This document shows, one piece after another, positions 1 to 12,078 of a stretch of 64,000 bases of DNA. How positions within the stretch are numbered: the first letter of the stretch is position 1; every line of letters starts with the position of its first letter. The notes beneath the pieces were generated by a model that saw only the letters and a list, made by a program, of their open reading frames with translations, searched no databases and was not told the origin of the DNA. Made by a program: the position numbers and the translations under genes. This DNA is from Synchiropus splendidus (lineage: Eukaryota; Chordata; Actinopteri; Syngnathiformes; Callionymidae), in assembly GCF_027744825.2 (NCBI RefSeq), contig NC_071338.1, positions 30,423,501 through 30,487,500 of the forward strand, given 5' to 3'.

Positions 1-1400
1 GCACTGAAGTCCAGAGTTAATTAAACTGACTTTGAACAGTTGGTGGAAAAATAATGGTTTTGAATAGTGAAGATGCCTTGCAGTGATGTGCGGAATGTGT
101 ATGATGGCAGTAAAGATCTGCTCAAGGCAGTGATGTTTGATTGTCATGATGAGGGAGTGAGAAGAAAGAGACGGTGTGGGAAAACAAGTTTGTAGCAAGG
201 TGTATGTTTTTGTCGTGTCAGAAAGTGAATTAATTCTAAGCCTAGTTTTTCAACTATTTCAAGTCCTACCATAGCAGCCTGCAAAACTGGACTATGTAAG
301 AATTGGGTGCTGGACTTGCAATGAAAGTCTAGCAGTGGAAGATTGTTATTGTAAATAGTGTAGAGCATAATGTAACCTCATCGTGCATCTTAGTTTCAAT
401 GTTGTCAAGGTTCTTGCCATATTTTTAAGATGAAAAATCCAGCTCAAACTGTACACTGAAGTAGCTAGAAACAACTTCCAGATATTGAACATTTAACCAA
501 CTGGTGGTTGGTGACCAGCCTGTATGACTGTGGAGAGGTGCTTGGCAGGACAAAATGCTTTTGTGCTTAATAGCTACCACACTGGAGCTGACCTCTGCCT
601 GAAGACCTTGTGGTCATGGGAGAGACCGGCATGACACCGGGCTTTAGAGTATAGCTACACGGCCTGTGTGAAAAGTCCTTGACAAAACTCTCTTCGGATA
701 TAATCGGATATAATGCAACAGTTTCCCTTCTGTTCATCAAGCATCACACTAGTGCTCTTCCAAACACCACGCCGGCTAATCTTAGCTCGGACAAATGTAG
801 ATCCTTAACACGCTGTACCATCAAAAACAGACTAGAGATGAGAAATGGACTTTCAGTCTGACTATTTAGTAAAGCTGAATGGATGAAATTGTTCTGATGA
901 ATGACCGCTTCAGTTTTCCTTTTTACACCAAACATTTTTATGCGTCATTATTGACTCACAGAAGTGTTACATAGATAGAAGAAGGGTCCAGAAAGAAGTA
1001 GTCAAGGCTATCATTGCCTGCATGTTTATATTAACTATCACATGCTCCCTCACAAAGCAGTACCAACACGTGGTAATAGAACGATGGAATATAAAATGAA
1101 TACTCTCTAAAAAGTGGTTAATGGACTCGTCGCCACAATTCTTTCTGAAGTGAAGAATATTTCTAGCTCAAAATCCAATATGACTTTATTCCCTAATTAT
1201 CAAATGAACATTTGATGTCTTTTCTTTGCACAGCCAGCCCTCGTTCTGCTTTCTAATCACATGGGTTTTAATTGCTCATCAGCTCACTGTCAAACGAAGC
1301 TTTTTATTATCACTCATTAAAGGCTGCGATGTTATGTGGCTTCATAAGCAAGTAACAGTGTGGGAGCTGCTCTGATGCGCACGAGCTGCAACAGTCAGTG

Positions 1401-1605
1401 ACTGATGGGCTGATGAGGCTTCCTAAACAGTGTCCTCCATCTGGGAGCTCAGTAGGTGGCGCTCTCGCTTTTAAAATGATGTGACGAGTCACTGAAATGG
1501 CTGTTGAAATGCAAATGTTTTATAGCAGGTAGCGGCATCTATTGCGCTCAGAAAGTAAGGACTCTGTTTCAGACACTGTTTCCCAAAGCCTCATAAGTCC
1601 ATGAC
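1401..1605 (-). mobile_element. hAT-like MITE, degenerate copy 1
   Basis: Old copy of the family that recurs through the window: one end reads gatgggctgatgaggcttc, the interior has the inverted 'cagtaggtggcgctc' box, and the far end is a decayed complementary terminus. The orientation of the interior is opposite to the majority of copies. Confidence 0.7.
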
Positions 1606-1714
1606 ATGTCTGTTTTTAAAGATCAACTTTAACAAAATTGATGACCAATAATGCTGAGTTAGTCAACGTGGGTGCAGGTGTGCCATTAGCTTGAATTCAT
1701 TTTCCACTCTCAGA

Positions 1715-1834
1715 TAGTGATGCGCTGATAAGGCTTCATGAAACTGCGTCCTCACTAGATGGCATTCTCTACTCATAAATCTTTGGAATGAAAATGAGGA
1801 AACAGTTTCATGAAGGCCCATCAGCCCAACACTA
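1715..1834 (+). mobile_element. hAT-like MITE, internally deleted copy 2
   Basis: Begins tagtgatgcgctgataagg and ends with the inverted terminus ending in cccaacacta. At about 120 bp against about 200 bp for full copies, it has lost the middle. Confidence 0.75.
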
Positions 1835-2657
1835 ATGCATGGTGTCTACACCTTTCCTAACCTCAGCTTGGACACTGGGCGTAGAAGGTCTTTGTTTAGC
1901 TCTGGTTCTGACAACCCGCTTTTAGCTAGTTATGTAAAACTGGTCACTAACCACAGTAAATCAATACACTTGGTCGTAATAAAACATGAGTGAAGCAAAT
2001 GGAATGACAAACTCTGATGAGCAGGGGCCCATCAGGCCGACCTCTTGTAGGAAGGCTGTAATACTGAGGACTAGAGAGCCCATGGGGCCACCAGCAGAGG
2101 CAGCAGAGAGTCGCAGCTGAGCCTGAAGTTGAACCCAGCAGTTCTGCATCAGAACACAGAAAAACGACTTTGAACTGAACACTTAGCAAAGGTTGAAATA
2201 ACGGGTGCACACACCCACTTGTGCGGCACATTTTTTAGGGCCCACCCGAACAATGTTTCAAACCTGTTACATACATCTTTTGCTGTGTAAGAATTAGGTG
2301 CTGATGGTGGTGTCAATCAGCTGTTACGATTGAGTTCAAAAAACTTTAATTTACTATTTAAAATGGCTGCATCAGGTCACTTCAAATCATTGTTAACATG
2401 GATATAGTCATGTACCAGACCTTTATTTGTACTGTTTGACTGTTAAATTACCAAGAGGAAACAGAGACCAGAAACTCCCTCTCATCTTTGGATGGTATTT
2501 CATTCATTTATGCCGTACACCAAAAATGTATTGCTGCGCCTGCCTGCTTTTTGGGCACACCCCATCTCAAAATTCTATTTCAACCCGTATGCAGTTGCTA
2601 AATCTAACCGACGTCCCCCTCTCTTGCTCCCTGTTCCAACCCTCTCCCACCCTCCAG

Positions 2658-2812
2658 GCTACGTCTTCTGCATGCTCCACCGGCTCCCGGAGCAGCACGA
2701 GTGTATGTTCGATCACCTGGGCCGCGGTCGGCAGGAGGCGGTCCTCAAGATGGTCAAGCTGGACCGCAAAGTAGGCCGCTCCTGCCAGCGCATCGGAGAG
2801 GAATGCTCCTGA
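2658..2812 (+). CDS. zfand3: zfand3 terminal coding exon (AN1-type zinc finger protein 3, C-terminus)
   Basis: Encodes about 51 residues starting [16 protein letters not shown] and ending [18 protein letters not shown]. The pattern C-x2-H-x5-H-x-C is exactly the last four zinc ligands of an AN1 zinc finger, and the tail is nearly the same as I recall for vertebrate ZFAND3 (TEX27), which ends CQRIGEGCS. The exon opens after a clear acceptor (pyrimidine tract, AG at 2656-2657). The first codon is split, with one base supplied by the previous exon. The TGA stop is at 2810-2812. The first half of the AN1 finger and the N-terminal A20 finger lie on exons outside the window. Proteins with A20/AN1 fingers generally bind ubiquitin or ubiquitin-like partners; the cellular role of ZFAND3 cannot be read from this exon. 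No frame damage is seen. Confidence 0.93.
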
Positions 2813-4515
2813 GCGTGCGCTTTTGCAAAAATCTGGAGATTGTGTCTTAGCACGAAGAGGGATTACTTTTTTTTTTTCCTTCCTGTTTTACCTGCTTATT
2901 TTCCCCCTGGACTCTTGCTGTTTGGATTCAAATGTAGACTTATCTAAAGTGATACCTTTGGCTTCTGTTCCCCCCGTGACATCCCTGCTGCTAAGATGCC
3001 TTTTGGAAAACCCTGTTATTGGAATAAGGAAATTTCGGCCTCACATTTTGTAAGCAGAGTAATGTGAGTGGACTTTTGTTGGATTAAGAGAAGAACTGTT
3101 TTCTTTTTTGTGACAAAACTGCGGAAGCCTGTGAAGAGACTCTTCTGTAAGATGGAATGACGAGCACCCTACCGTTTATAGACTTTGCTATTTACCTCAA
3201 AATCAGACTGAGCTGAGTTCCACTCTGGACTTGGTGAACAAACTCAGTTAGTCAGTGTCTTAACCCCTCGTACTCCCACCACCTCTTCTCCTAATCTGTA
3301 GACACCCGGTTTCACAATCCACCTCAGGATTTCTAATCTCCCCCGATGTTCCTTCCCCGCCCCTAGAAGTTCCAGGACCGACTCTGTGGAGATGTGTAAG
3401 TGTATCCGGAATATTCATTGTGACTCATAAGAACTGTTGTGAATCACACACACGGGCCCGGCTCCACACCGGTGGATCTGGAGGTAAAATGCAGAGGATC
3501 CGACGTCTTCCTCGTTGAGTAGTTTCCGACTTGTTCCCCACCCGTCACATGTTCCGTGTGTGCTTAGTTACCAGGACAATAATAATGTGCAAGACCTGAA
3601 AATGCTGCACCCGTGACTGATCCTCGGTGGCGGCGGCATCGTTTTTAGGTTGTTCAAAGTTCAGGTCGCACATCCTGTCTTACTTCATTTCAGTTCTCAA
3701 CACTTAAGAAGGATTGTTTGTGGCACAAAGTTGGGTTTGATTCTTCAGTTCTTCACTTGTTTTTGATCTCAGATCGTGACGAACTCGTGCACCTCTTTTT
3801 TCCCCCCCCTCCTTCACTTATCGATTGCTCTACTTTATTTTCCTCCCGTTCTTTTCTTGCGTGGAAGCAGGAACGAAGCTGGTTGGGGTTGTGAATGTTT
3901 AAATCAGCTAATAAGTTATTTCCAAATATTTCCTTGTGGACTATAGAACTGTATCTTAAAAAGAAAAACCTCATTTAACCCCCCTTTTTTTGCATTTTAA
4001 ATTTACTTAGTGTAGGTCATACCTGGATCATTTGTTCATTAAGTATTCAATTGAGAGCTTTCTTATTCTCGTTGCATCTTGAAACTGAAAGAAACTAAGT
4101 TCTGTACTCGAAAGACCTGTTAACCCGCTAACTAGGGTCCAGGATCTGCCCAAAAAAGTGCATTCCACTGAGATCTACTACTCTATTTTGTCAAATATTA
4201 ATATAACGAAAGACAAGGCGACAGAAAGTGGATGTTTGATTGCTCTGATTTAGATCTCTTTGAAGCTTTAGACCAAGAATCTTGAATTCTGAATTAATCT
4301 GGCTTACTCAATTTGCGCAACGAATCTGGTTTTCACTTATTCGATGCCTCAATTTCATATGAAATGAACAAATGAAACCAGGACTAGTGCTGTTTTCGTT
4401 CAATTCCGTCGGAATGTTTGGGAAGACACATGGAAAATATATTTTTGTCTCTTTATGTTTTGCTTTCTACCCGCTTTTCTTTAACTGAGAGAGAATAAAC
4501 TGGATTAGACGAAAT
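2813..4515 (+). other. zfand3: zfand3 3' untranslated region
   Basis: Runs from the stop codon to a predicted cleavage site just after an AATAAA signal. It is AT-rich and free of the MITE copies that crowd the rest of the window, as expected for transcribed exon sequence. The length (about 1.7 kb) is inferred from the poly(A) signal only; the exact cleavage base is not visible. Confidence 0.7.
4494..4499 (+). promoter_or_regulatory. zfand3: Poly(A) signal AATAAA of zfand3
   Basis: Canonical hexamer 1.7 kb after the stop. A GT-rich stretch (gtgatgtgtgtctgg) lies 30-50 bases downstream, which fits the downstream element needed for cleavage. Confidence 0.75.
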
Positions 4516-5586
4516 AGAACGCTCTGTTGAGTGATGTGTGTCTGGTTAATTGGCCGATCTTTTGGAAGAAAGAGAGATGGGGGCGTGTCCTAATGTCACG
4601 ATGAGCGTCTCGGGGGACGGCGACGCTTATTAATGCCGAGGAAATACAACACGTGTGGCGCTGATCAAAGCACCACTTCAAACGTTGGCGAGCTTCCAGC
4701 AACAGCGTCTAATCTGTTGGACTTCTCTTTGACTTTAGTGAAGCAAAACTGTTGGAAGTTGGAGATAGTTGTTGTGGAGCAGCCTTAATTGAAGTGAAAA
4801 CTTTAAAGAGTTTAGGGAGCAACTGTGTGCAGTGCCTATCAGATGTTCTGCGAAGGGGCGCAGCAATTATTCCAACGTTTCCTGAACGCAGCACAAAAAT
4901 GAGTGTTTCTTGGTTTCGGTGTCCTCGTAAATGGAGGCGCGTTTTTGCGGAACACGTGAACCTTGTTCTGCTGTTCCATCGCAGTCTGAAGCTGGTGTTC
5001 CTCAAGCAAGTTTACATGCCTTCCACACCATCGCCAGACTGGGCTCTGACATCCGTGTGAAGTCAGATTCTCCGACGACAGTGGGATCAGATGGTCGATG
5101 AGTGGAGGAGACTTGGCCGACTAGTTGCTGCGATAGATTGATCTACTTCTGTGGTGGCGGTGTGACGGTGACGAAAGCTTTGCCCGTCACCGTCGGACTC
5201 TCTCTGTGCGAAGAGGTCCTTGAACTAATGGCACCCTCACTTAGGGATTCACGAGAACCTCTGCTGAGAACCTAACCAATTTGTCTTTTGTGCTTTATAT
5301 GCCTTTGGATATTTAGTCCAGATTCTCTTTTAAAGGTAGGAACATGAATGTAACCAGCTACATTAAAAATGAATGGCTTCTATTCAAAATACAACCATAG
5401 TACTCCACCCATATTCGCTACCCATATTAGCTTGTTTGTGTGGCTTTTTAGTGGTGGCCAACACTGCAGACTTAAGTATCGATCTGATGAGTAGTGAATG
5501 CAGCCAAATAGAAATAGGTATTCCCCTCACAAAAGGTGATGCTATTGTGCCATGTTCATATTCAGGTTTACGAAAGGATATTTATC
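4516..5586. other. Intergenic, no gene seen
   Basis: Unique-looking sequence between zfand3 and the first intergenic MITE. Short open frames on both strands (about 100 codons) overlap each other, show no recognisable domain and no splice context, and are treated as chance. It contains a perfect 10-bp hairpin at 5164-5194. Confidence 0.6.
5164..5194. repeat. Perfect 10-bp inverted repeat
   Basis: gacggtgacg at 5164-5173 and its exact reverse complement cgtcaccgtc at 5185-5194, with an 11-base spacer that itself contains aaagcttt. Function unknown. Confidence 0.8.
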
Positions 5587-5731
5587 AGTGATGGGCTGAA
5601 ACGGTGACCTCATTTTGAGAGGCTTTGGATTTGAACAAGCAAACCTCGCACCATTTTTAAACTGAGAGCGTCACCTACTGAGCTCTGAAAATGGGGACAC
5701 TGTTTCACGAAGCCTCATCAGCCCATCACTA
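5587..5731 (+). mobile_element. hAT-like MITE copy 3
   Basis: Both termini present (agtgatgggctga start, agcccatcacta end) with the majority-orientation interior. The left half is partly deleted. Confidence 0.85.
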
Positions 5732-5788
5732 TGACATATCTACGTCAGACGTGGGCCCTTTGTCTGTATTTCTGTGGCCCCCAATAGA

Positions 5789-5891
5789 GGTGATGTACAT
5801 AATAGGCTTCATGAAACACTGTCCTCATTTTCAGCGCCCACTAGGTGGCACTATAAAGTCTTTGGATTTGAAACTTCATCGTGACATCACT
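5789..5891 (+). mobile_element. hAT-like MITE, left-half fragment (copy 4)
   Basis: Shows the ggcttcatgaaacactgtcc terminus and the cccactaggtggcac box, then breaks off after the central 'tttggatttgaa' segment. Confidence 0.75.
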
Positions 5892-8800
5892 GCGCTAGCT
5901 GAGATCTTCCGCGCATTACTCTGTGCCTCCAGTCCCATCACAGCCCCCTAGGAGCACCAGCAGGAGCGGTTCCAGATTTGCTGTCGGGTGTTTTAGTGAA
6001 GGATTTTCTGGGTAAGATGTTGTGGCCGCTGGTAAGTAATCTGCTTACAATTGGACAAGCAAGGTAGGCTGCCAGTCTCGCTCATTGATTAACTGACATC
6101 AGTTACACACATCGCCTGGCTGGACTTTCATAGTGCTCATCGTTTTTCTCTCGCTCTGTCCACGTTCATTCTGGTTAGTGGGGCGACTGTTCTGTGCCTT
6201 ATGTTCTGATACAGCTGCTGACAGAAGTCCCATCCACATTGTAGGAAAAACAAAGGAACCTGGCTTGTAAAGTGAAGCACCCACAAAGTTTCTCCTTACT
6301 CTTTCCTAGTCTCCTTCATCTTAACCCAGATGTGCTCAATAATGATCACGAGGAATAGGCCAACTGATCCTGGAGCACCTTGACCTCTGCAGATCTCACA
6401 TGCAAACAACCCCCAAACCAAACAGGCCAAAACTACAAATACTGCTGTAGACTTCGGGGACCCACATTGAGGTCTGTGAACTGTGTCATCATCAGTGGGT
6501 GTGTCGTATTTGACGGCCATGTATTTCAAACACTTGTTATATACCAGATGCCGTCTATAGAGTTGTCCTCTACGGTATCCCGTATATCAGCCGGATCTGG
6601 GCCGGAACCAGCGACAAGTCACGTGAGCCGCATTGGAATCAGATGCGCCAATTGCCTCTGTGCCACATCCAGTTGGATGCTATCTGAAATCTGACTGGTC
6701 CGTGATCTGTTCTGGATGTGGTCTGGGTGTAGATCGTAGTTATTTTGCTACTCCTGTTTCGGATCCAGTGTACGACTCCGTTTAGTTACACCCCCCTTAT
6801 AACGCCCTCCCACTTCAGTCCCGCTCAAACTTGTGTGAGCATGGGCTGATTCTATAGAAAGCACAACCTTCTGAGAATCCAGAATGCAACGGTTCCAGAA
6901 CCAGAACTGTGTTGGTGTCAAAGGCCTAAAGGACCTAAGATTCACCAAAGAAAACAGGAGGAGGAAGAGAGGCCAGATTCTTCACCAGGATCGTTCTCGT
7001 GCAAAGTTCCTGATGGTGGAGAAGCTGTCTGGCATAAGGTGAGGGAGCCGACTTGGACGACAGAGCCACAGAATCTTGTGGAACTTTTGGGATCGTGCAG
7101 ATTCTGTACATTCTTCTCTGATGTGATTGTAGCGTATTTGTGTTTTCAAAATGTTTAATTTCTACCATAAAATATTTTTGTCCGTCGTAGTGAAACATTT
7201 TTTTTTCATTTCAATTGCTCAAGTATAGTGAAAGGCTCTTTGGATGTGGATCAAGACTTGTTGGAGCTGTAGAGTCTTTAATATTCTGGGCAACATCCCT
7301 TCCAGATATACTGTAATCCTCCCCTCATGCGAAGCCACCTGACCCTGGGAACATTCATTACAACCTGAACCAGAGCAAACCAGAAGGAATCTACTGGATC
7401 CACAGATGGGCACACGGCTGACATTTGGTCAGCTTTACGGTGAAATTGATGCGCGTGTGAAACCGCCGACGTCAGCACGGGTGTCATTTTGAATTCGGCT
7501 GACCTTTCATGGACGGCCTTCAGTCAGCAGCACATCTGAGCTGTAGCGACAAGTCCAAGTTGTCAAGAGCCCTTCCACACACACTCGTCATTCGTCGACC
7601 ACGTCATGTTCACGCACGTAGGATCGTGGAGCATCATGTTTATGACTCACATGGTGACCTCCAGTTCCATTTGCTTCTCCTCAAGTGCTCAGTTGATCTA
7701 TCCGGATGCTCTTTGGACGTCTTGAATTCCTCTTGATTGACCACAAGGAGCGCGAGTGTGTTTTCACGTAATGATGTTTTCGCTTGAAGCATGTGGTCGA
7801 TCAGGAGCCGACATTTGGTCTTATTACTGTAGGAAGGGGATGGAGCGTAAGTCAGGACTTGAAGTGCGATAGCTGGAATGTCTCAGTCATCTAATGGGAA
7901 AAACAACTTTACAACTATTAGACATCTCAATTCTTCATCACGTCATGACTGAAGATGGCAATGGGGGCGGCCATTTTGTACAGCCGCTGTGGAACTGGAA
8001 ATGTGAGTTGAAAGAGAATGTGTCTTTTTGTTTTTGTGTGCACCAAAAAACACACTGATCATCCAAGAACAAGTACATTCTCTGCCTTTCTGCCATGTTT
8101 GATCATTCATGTCTATAATAACTTTCAAACAGCCTGTAGAAAAACAAACACAGATCTTCATGGATCAGGATTTCAAAGGTTTAAAACTGTTAAAAATATT
8201 CTCAGTGCTGTCGACCAAGGATGCATTTTTTAGTAGTATTTTGGAAGTTGAATAAAATGGAAAGGTGAGTAGGTGGCCAAGTTGGATTTAAGAGGAACGT
8301 TCATGCAGGAAATCAGTTGAAAAAAAGGAAGGATTTGATGACATTGCATCGTATTTAACTGTTTGCGGCATAACCGCCACTCATGTTTACGCCCACTATT
8401 TTTCGGGACGTTGTTCGGTTTAAAACGATTTTGTAGCGACCGGATATGGCCATACACTGCAAGCAAATGTAGAGAATTCAAGGTGGCCATAAGAGGTTAT
8501 TCCAAGTTGACATTTTGGCTGTGGAATTACAGTCTGGAGAGGCTGTTATTGTGTGTTTTCATATACAAATGGATGAGATCTCTACCCTTTTAACACAAGA
8601 TAATGCAAGTTATGCTTTCCTCGCAAAACATCAGGTTGTCTAGAAACATTTCCTTTATAGATTCAGCAAACAGCTTCAATTCTCTTCTAGTTCCACCAAA
8701 CATTGTTCATCTACTCAACACCTTGACAATGCTGTTTGCAGCTCGTGGAATTAAAAGTGAATAAAAGGTGAGCGGGAAGAGGGGGAGGTGGGGGGCGCCC

Positions 8801-9300
8801 ATCTGTCAGGAAGTCCTAACAACTCTATCTCTTCCCCTTCGGATCTCATTACGCCTTCAGAGATAGCATTTGTCAGTGAAAGCAGCACCATTACATCTGA
8901 AGACACGGTTCAATGTTCCGCGGCCGTTTAGCGTGTAATTGCTAATTGGCGTAATATCGCGTTACGGGCCGCGCTGGCTATGTGGCGGGATCCTGTGCCG
9001 CTGAGATGGGTGGTGGAGGAAGTGGGGAAGCAGATTTCTCCATCTCGGGGAGGATGACCACATCCAGGTCCAGCGGCTTGTGTGGCAACGGATCCGACCT
9101 CGTGATAAGTAGCTGGTATCGAACAATGAGGCAGCCACTGAAACCAAACAGCGCTGGCGATTGAATTAGAATATCTTAAAAAGCATTATTGATCCTGCTG
9201 ATGTTCATCTGTGGAGCTAACAGGCGTCTCGTCTGGGATCAGTGGAGTGAAGGTGGATGTGACGGAGCTCAGCTCTCTAGGATGTTCAGAGGAGCCGCTC
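5892..9300. other. Intergenic, no gene seen
   Basis: About 3.4 kb without recognisable exons or family repeats. Open frames are short and found equally on both strands. Confidence 0.5.
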
Positions 9301-9329
9301 CAGAGCCGCAGAGGCTTTTACTCGTACTC

Positions 9330-9660
9330 CTGCTTTAGCTGTTGCTGTCGCTACTACTACTATCACCAGCATTACTACTACTACTCACACTGCATCTGTC
9401 ACCACAACTCCTTCAACACTACTGTTACGACTACCCTCTGCAATAATACAACTGCTCCAAACTTGGCAGCTCTGACTTGTCCTTCTATTTCTGCGAGTAC
9501 CATTGAGTGTACCACCACAAGTCTGTAGTACGAAAGCAACCGCTTTCAATACAGCTACTTATAATTGCCACAACTAGCTACCACATATAATACTGCTGCT
9601 GCTGCTTCGACACCACTGATAGTCCACACTGCTGCACTCACGACAGAAACCTCTGTACTA
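9330..9660. repeat. Degenerate trinucleotide (CTA/ACT/CTG) tract
   Basis: Runs of tactactacta, accaccac and gctgctgct interspersed with point changes. A weaker patch of the same style occurs at 10150-10300. In one frame it would read as threonine-rich, but stops interrupt it. Best explained as an eroded trinucleotide microsatellite. Confidence 0.6.
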
Positions 9661-11907
9661 TTCTGGTGGATCTTTGACTGTCAAACTACCCTGCTACTTT
9701 AGTTCTGGAAGCCACATTTTTTTGAATGAATATGACTGAATCAAATGATGGACCCATACATACATTTAAACAACAAAATATTGTTTATTTTGCATCAATT
9801 TGACAATAGCACAATAAATCACCATGGTGGCTATATTCAAGTTTTTATATCACCTGATTTAAACTAAAGCTCTTTTCATGTCATGAAAATATTTGCATAA
9901 GAATTTCAATGTTATAAGAATTTCAAGTACATTCAGAAACCCTGGACACTGTGTCGTGAAAAACATCCCTCAACCAAAGCAAACAGATGCTTTTGTTTGC
10001 TTTTGTTCAGGGATGATTCCTCCATGTTTGTTGTTGTTGTTCTCATCCTAGCTGCCACGTGTCTTGTGCATCAGTGTGCTCAGTGGACCAGGAACTCATG
10101 CACTGACAAAGGTTCCCTGTTGTCTGGAGAGCAAACTTTTAGATTAAATGAAATGTTTACTTCTAATACCTCTACTATCTTGGCCTCTTCTACTCCTTCC
10201 CCCCCGTCCTGTACTTCCCCTGCTACAAACAGCGACAAGCAGTCTTTATGCTACTGCATTTGATTAACTTTACTGCTGCCATGACTGCACTGACTACTAC
10301 AAACACAATGTGCGTATAGTGAGGCTAAGTGCTCTTCCTCCATGGCCCTATCTCAAGTGGAGGAAGAAGGCTGTTGGGTAACCTCATCGAGACGCTTGTT
10401 TTGCACTGTTCCCGATTGACCACTTGATCTGTCCACAGTGGATTGTTCTGGTTCGACTCCCCCAGCAGTAGCCCTGCGCTGCCTTCATCTGTTGCCGGGC
10501 AACTCACAGCAGTCTCCTGGAATCTCTTTCAAAGCGTCCCAGTTACCTCTTGCACCTTCAGCTCCACGTTGGTGAGCTGCTCCCACCCTGCCGTCCCTTT
10601 AGCCCTGGAGAAATGAACGCCTCTGTGCCGTTTCTGATGTGGTATCGCCGCAGTGAACTCAGCGGCGTAATTCATCCCTTCGCCCCCTCAACAATCTCAT
10701 CCTTAATCATAGTTTGTGTAAACACTTGCTGCCACGTGTTAATTAGCCATGGCTAGATTGTGCGGCGCAGCAGCTGCGGCGTCGAGCGATATTTCACTTT
10801 TGTGCGAGGTGTTAATGTTTATGACCCGTTTGTTGGAGCGCTGTCACTTTGCTTTATATCGTCACTAATTGGCCACGTTTGAGCTGTTTCTGCTCCTTTT
10901 TTCTTAAATTCTTTTGGCAGGAGACGAGCTGTAAATATTTGCTCAACAAGGAAACTCAGATGCGAAGTGACACCGACCACTCGTCGTCTGCTGCTTATCT
11001 CAGCTTGCAGCGAGAGACCTGCTCACGTCTCCTCGATCTCTCTCAGTTCAAACGTATCTTTAGATTGGAAACAGGTTTATTGGTTTTGTGTTTCTTCACG
11101 GTGGTCATTTGCACTTGATGGCGAGTAGAGAAAGGAAAGTTGCCCTGCTTTCGTACTATGCAGGGGCTACATGTCAGTTCAGGCAGACAAGACCAAGGGC
11201 TTTGTAAATCCTGAGTTTTTTTTTTTTTATATTTAAAACCAGGCTTTCTGCTAGGATTTTCAGAATCCAAATGTTCTGTGACTTTTTTCCCCAACACATT
11301 AACAGATATTACCCCCCAAAAAACGCAAAACACTCAGATTAAAATGATTTCTGCAAGTTTTGTAAATGATTATTTAAAGTTTCTTACCTGCATTTTCTTC
11401 CCATTCACAGCACCAGATATCGCATCAACCAATGAAATGAGTGTCATGACTTGTGGACATGGACAACCACGTGATTCCACCTTAAAAGAAATATGCTGCC
11501 CACAATGGCAAATCTGCGGGTCCATGAGGGTGTGGCAATCTGCGAATTTCCATCTAATTCAGCGGAATTCCCACACCTCTCCGCGCACATCAAGATTCTC
11601 CCACTACACGCCTGGAAGCTTGTGATCACATGATCGAAGAAGAAACATTGTAGTCACCCAAAAACAAATCTACAACACAGAGAAGGACAGATTAGGGGTG
11701 GTCTTGGGTGTTCAACGAAAAAATACCGAAAGGAAAGTCATAACTAAGTGGCAAGTGAATGGTGGCAGGTGAAGACGGCGGCAGACACAAGTGAGAATGA
11801 CTTCTTTTTATCGTCAACAAATAAATGACTGTCTTGCTTTCCTTGCTTCTCGTATTGATCGGCCATACCATACATTCCATGCCACTGGAATACCAAGTCG
11901 GGTGCGA
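9661..11907. other. Intergenic, no gene seen
   Basis: Contains poly-T and AT-rich stretches and the minor trinucleotide patch near 10150-10300. No exon, RNA gene or recognised element was found. Confidence 0.5.
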
Positions 11908-12078
11908 TAGTCGTGACGGCCTTATGAGGCTTCATGTACATTTTTAGAGCCCACCAGAGGGCACTCGTTGCTCTGAAATCTTCAACCGTTTCGATGAAAT
12001 TTCACATCATTTTTAACCCAAGAGCGCCACCTGCTGAGCTCTGAAAAAGAGGGAACTGTTTCATCAGCCCATCACTAG
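11908..12078 (+). mobile_element. hAT-like MITE copy 5
   Basis: Start tagtcgtgacggccttatgag, interior with gagcgccacctgctgagctc, end tttcatcagcccatcactag. Close to full length. Confidence 0.85.

Larger units (their letters stand above)
1..2657 (+). other. zfand3: zfand3 last intron (3' part)
   Basis: This stretch precedes the zfand3 terminal exon and ends in a pyrimidine-rich tract followed by AG at 2656-2657. I found no upstream zfand3 exon (the part encoding the first AN1 zinc ligands) in it, so it is read as one intron entering from outside the window. It holds two degenerate MITE copies (1401-1605 and 1715-1834) and otherwise nothing I recognise. Confidence 0.75.
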
